Assembly: GCA_903930745.1 (NCBI GenBank)
Contig: CAIYZX010000550.1
Span: forward strand, 1-15,649
DNA from: an uncultured Chloroflexota bacterium
GTDB taxonomy: Bacteria; Chloroflexota; Limnocylindria; Limnocylindrales; CSP1-4
Reading direction: 5' to 3'
Length of the DNA stretch: 15,649 bases
The notes under the pieces are model-generated. The model was not told the DNA's origin, made no database searches, and worked only from the letters and a program-made list of their open reading frames with translations. The position numbers and the translations under genes were made by a program. Each line of letters opens with the position of its first letter. Position 1 is the first letter of the stretch. Shown in pieces: positions 12,887 through 15,649 of the stretch.

Positions 12887-15649
12887 CGGCTCACCGCGCT
12901 GGACGGGCAGATCTCGCGGAACGCGCAGTGGGAGCAGGCCATGTAGTCCGGCGTGGCCGCGTAGTTGCGCGCCCGCATCCCGGCGGCGGCGGTCCGGATC
13001 TGCTCCCGGGCCTTCTCGATGCGCTTGGCGTCCACGGGTGCCGAGCCCACGAGGCCGGAGTCCAGGAAGTGGAGCGCCACCGTGTCCGGCAGGCGCCCGG
13101 TCATCGCCTCGTAGGCCATCGCGTAGATGGTCAGCTGCAGGCTGTTCTTCGCGCGCTCCTTCGCCTTGGCAGGGTCACGCACGTCCGATGACTTGTAGTC
13201 CGTGATGACCACGCGCTCCGCGGCCTCAAAGAGCGTGGGCTCCACCACGTCCGCGCCACCCTTGGGATCCCGGGCCTCCGCCGGCCGCAGGACCGCGTCG
13301 GACCCGGCGGGGATGATGTCCACCCGGTCGTACCGGCCGCGGACCCGGTCGCCGTCCAGCATGAACGAGAAGTCCCGCTCCACGAAGGCCGGCACCACGG
13401 CGCCCGGCTCCAGCTGCTCCGCGCGGAAGCGGCGGAGGGCGTCATGCCCTGCGGCCAGGCGTGCCTCCTCGTGCTCACGCGAGAGGAACCCCTCGGACTG
13501 CCAGGCGGCGTCGAAGACCGCGATCAGCGCCTCCTCGGTCATCACCTCGCGGCGGGCCTGGCGCCGGTGGAACTCTGAGACCGCCGCGTGGAGCGCGGAG
13601 CCGTAGATGATCGAGTGGTGGGGCGCGATGGGCACCCGGAGCAGGTGCTGGAGCTTGTACTTCTGCGGGCAGGTCAGGTAGTCGTCGATGGCGTAGAAGC
13701 TGAGCGTGAGCGGCTCGTCATCGCGGGCCCGCGGCGCCACGGCGGAGGCCGCCACGCGCTCATTCGCGGCCAGGCGCTCCAGCGCCGACGCGGTCTTGGC
13801 ACCCTTGCCCGCCACTCCCTCCGCGAGCGGCAGGTCCAGCGCCTCCAGGACGAACGGCGAAACCTTCCGTGCGCGCTGCCCGCCGTAGTCCGCGGCGTGG
13901 GTCAGGAGCAGCTCGTCGCGCGCCCGCGTCATCCCCACGTAGAAGAGCCGGCGCTCCTCCTGGGCCTGGTAGTCACCCTCGGGGAGCGTCTCGTTGACCA
14001 GCTCCACCGGCAGCGAGAGGGGCTCGCGGCGCCCGATGGCCGGGAAGCGCCCCGCAACGAGGCCCGGCAGGTAGACCACCGGGAACTCCAGGCCCTTGGC
14101 CTTGTGGACGGTCATCACCGCCACGGCGTCCGCGTCCGGGTCGATGTCCGCGGTGGCCGGGTCATCCCCCGCCGCGATGAGCGTCTGGAGGTGGCGGGCC
14201 ACGAAGACCGCACGATCGTCCACGAGGAGCGCTGACTGGGCCCGGATGATGTCGAAGAAGCGCGCGATGTTCGAGAGCGCCTCCTCCGCGGCCGTGGTCT
14301 CGGCCGCCGCGAGGTGCTTGAGCCAGCCGGAGCCCCGCAGGAACGCGTAGAGCACCTCGCCCGCCGGCCGCTCGGTGGCCAGCTCCACGTACGTGCGCAG
14401 GTCCGCGACCAGGCGCGCGGCCGCCTGCCGCGTCTCCGGGCGCACGCGCAGGATTCCGGGCTGGCGGCCCAGCTCGTCCAGGATCTCGAAGATGGACCGG
14501 TTCCGGCGGCGCGCCATGTTGACCACGCCCACGAGGTCCTCGCCCGCGAGCGCGTACAGGTCGGACGCGGCCAGCGCGTAGACGTCCACGGACGAGCCCA
14601 GGTCCGCGATCGCGCGCAGGAACGCCAGCAGCAGCCGGACCTCCGGGCGGGCGTAGAGGCCGGACGTCCCGGAGAACCGCCACGGGATCCCTTCGAGGTT
14701 CAGCGACCGGAGCACGGGGTCCGCGGCGGCGTTGGAGCGGACCAGGATGGCCACATCGCGTGCGTGCGCGCCCTCGCGGATCCGCCTGGCGATGTCCGCG
14801 GCGATCCAGTCCGCCTCCTCGTGCCCCGTGGCGAAGGCCTCGTGGCGGACGGGCGCCGCCGCCTTGGATCCGCGCGCGGCCACCAGCTTCTTGTTGATGC
14901 CCGCACGAACCTCCAGGCGATCCGGGTCGTTGTGGCGGACCAGCCGGTACGCCGCGTCCAGGATGGGCCCGCGGGACCGGTAGTTGCGCCGCAGGACCAC
15001 CACCTTCGCCTTGCGGTAGTGCTCCTGGAACTCAAGGATGTTGCTGATCGCGGCGCCGCGGAACTTGTAGATGGACTGGTCGTCGTCGCCCACCACGGTC
15101 ACGTTGCGGTGGTGCTGGGCCACCACGGCCACCAGCTCCGCCTGCGCGCGGTTGGTGTCCTGGAACTCGTCCACGAGCACGTGCTTGAACCGCCGCTGGA
15201 TCTTCGCCCGGGCGGCCGGCGACTCCCGCAGCAGCCGGAGCGCCAGTGACACCTGGTCGCCGAAGTCCACCGCCCCGTTCTCCGAGAGCAGGCGCTGGTA
15301 GGTGCCGTAGGCGCGGCCCAGCTCCGCGACCCGCCGCGCCTCCTGGGCCAGCGCCAGGGCCGCATCCCGCGCCTCGGGCGTGGCCTTCGCGCCCGCCTTC
15401 GCCAGCTCCTGGGCAGCCTCCTCCGCCGCCACGGCCAGCCGCTCGCCGTGGGCGATGAAGGCCTCCGGCGAGACATCCTCGTCCTTGGCACGCGAGAACA
15501 GCGTGGCCAGGGCATCCAGGAACCTGGTGGGGTCGCCCAGCGGCCGGTACTCGTCCAGCCCCAGCTCGAAGAGATGCTCGCGCAGGAAGACCACGGTCTC
15601 CGGCCGCGAGAGGACCCGCAGGTCGGACGGCAGGCCAAGCTCCAGCGCG
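12883..15649 (-). CDS. UvrD-type helicase fused to Fe-S PD-(D/E)XK nuclease, 5' truncated
   Basis: The frame is open to the right edge, so 921 C-terminal residues are seen; numbering starts at the edge. The N-terminal Walker A lies outside, so the internal GTG at 15594 is not the real start. Helicase motifs are VDEFQDTN (159-166), GDDDQSIYKFRGA (187-199), LRRNYRS (219-225), TVHKAKGLEFPVVYLPGL (513-530) and YVGMTRARDEL (570-580). The C-terminal nuclease shows D777 in YDRVDI, D817 and K819 in ITDYKSS, and a QxxxY motif (Q838, Y842). Four cysteines, C660 (LTCPQKY) and C905, C908 and C914 (ACSHCAFREIC), match the Fe-S clamp of AddB/AdnAB nucleases. It is an SF1A 3'-5' helicase-nuclease expected to process double-strand breaks or foreign DNA. 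An AdnA-like partner may lie just outside. Confidence 0.94.
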   Translation of the reverse strand, partial: ALELGLPSDLRVLSRPETVVFLREHLFELGLDEYRPLGDPTRFLDALATLFSRAKDEDVSPEAFIAHGERLAVAAEEAAQELAKAGAKATPEARDAALALAQEARRVAELGRAYGTYQRLLSENGAVDFGDQVSLALRLLRESPAARAKIQRRFKHVLVDEFQDTNRAQAELVAVVAQHHRNVTVVGDDDQSIYKFRGAAISNILEFQEHYRKAKVVVLRRNYRSRGPILDAAYRLVRHNDPDRLEVRAGINKKLVAARGSKAAAPVRHEAFATGHEEADWIAADIARRIREGAHARDVAILVRSNAAADPVLRSLNLEGIPWRFSGTSGLYARPEVRLLLAFLRAIADLGSSVDVYALAASDLYALAGEDLVGVVNMARRRNRSIFEILDELGRQPGILRVRPETRQAAARLVADLRTYVELATERPAGEVLYAFLRGSGWLKHLAAAETTAAEEALSNIARFFDIIRAQSALLVDDRAVFVARHLQTLIAAGDDPATADIDPDADAVAVMTVHKAKGLEFPVVYLPGLVAGRFPAIGRREPLSLPVELVNETLPEGDYQAQEERRLFYVGMTRARDELLLTHAADYGGQRARKVSPFVLEALDLPLAEGVAGKGAKTASALERLAANERVAASAVAPRARDDEPLTLSFYAIDDYLTCPQKYKLQHLLRVPIAPHHSIIYGSALHAAVSEFHRRQARREVMTEEALIAVFDAAWQSEGFLSREHEEARLAAGHDALRRFRAEQLEPGAVVPAFVERDFSFMLDGDRVRGRYDRVDIIPAGSDAVLRPAEARDPKGGADVVEPTLFEAAERVVITDYKSSDVRDPAKAKERAKNSLQLTIYAMAYEAMTGRLPDTVALHFLDSGLVGSAPVDAKRIEKAREQIRTAAAGMRARNYAATPDYMACSHCAFREICPSSAVSR

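Noticed and set aside
1..15649. CRISPR array, prophage or integrated element covering the window
   Set aside because: No spaced direct repeats, integrase, phage structural gene or attachment-site pair was seen, and codon use is uniform across the genes.

Overview
The window is a gene-dense, very GC-rich stretch (GC-ending codons dominate every gene) from a free-living bacterium. Thirteen of the fourteen genes lie on the minus strand, joined by short gaps or 1-4 base overlaps. GTG starts are common and two candidate -10 boxes sit where leaderless transcription would place them. Composition, a DUF2342 zincin-like protein, a CpaE/TadZ-type ATPase and a divergent YchF suggest an uncultured Chloroflexota (Limnocylindria/Ellin6529-like) or, less likely, an actinobacterium. 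This placement is inference; there is no rRNA or other marker here.

Layout, left to right. (1) 1-324: the 3' end of a plus-strand gene for a strongly acidic protein of unknown function. (2) 325-688: a convergent non-coding region of different texture, with a 10-bp inverted repeat enclosing about 155 bp, a long imperfect palindrome and two GACATGYCC words. It is the best candidate here for a small mobile-element remnant or structured intergenic element. (3) 689-6981, read right to left: cpaE, murI (glutamate racemase), a membrane-anchored DUF2342 zincin-like protein, a D-2-hydroxyacid dehydrogenase, a YcxB-like membrane protein and a divergent ychF. The first five are tightly packed. ychF follows a 56-bp gap and may have its own leaderless promoter. 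(4) 7013-8898: a ureohydrolase (agmatinase family) followed by a class I SAM-dependent methyltransferase. (5) 8899-9013: the only other spacer longer than 100 bp. (6) 9014-15649, read right to left: a UvrD-type helicase fused to a PD-(D/E)XK Fe-S nuclease (N-terminus outside the window), an orphan beta-class DNA methyltransferase, a HAD-family hydrolase, a small membrane protein, an M20 amidohydrolase and a GNAT acetyltransferase. The first three are joined by GTGA/ATGA overlaps, as are M20 and GNAT.

Functional reading. Helicase-nuclease plus DNA methyltransferase make a plausible DNA-processing pair, for repair or genome defence, but no restriction enzyme is visible. M20 amidohydrolase, GNAT and ureohydrolase suggest turnover of acylated amino compounds or guanidino/polyamine compounds; this is inference from adjacency. 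MurI with an orphan CpaE-type ATPase and a membrane-anchored zincin hints at a cell-envelope link. No complete undescribed system can be demonstrated from the sequence alone. The points most worth checking are the eroded switch motifs of the YchF homologue, the TM-anchored DUF2342 protein, the methyltransferase/helicase-nuclease coupling and the structured convergent spacer. No rRNA, tRNA or CRISPR array was seen.
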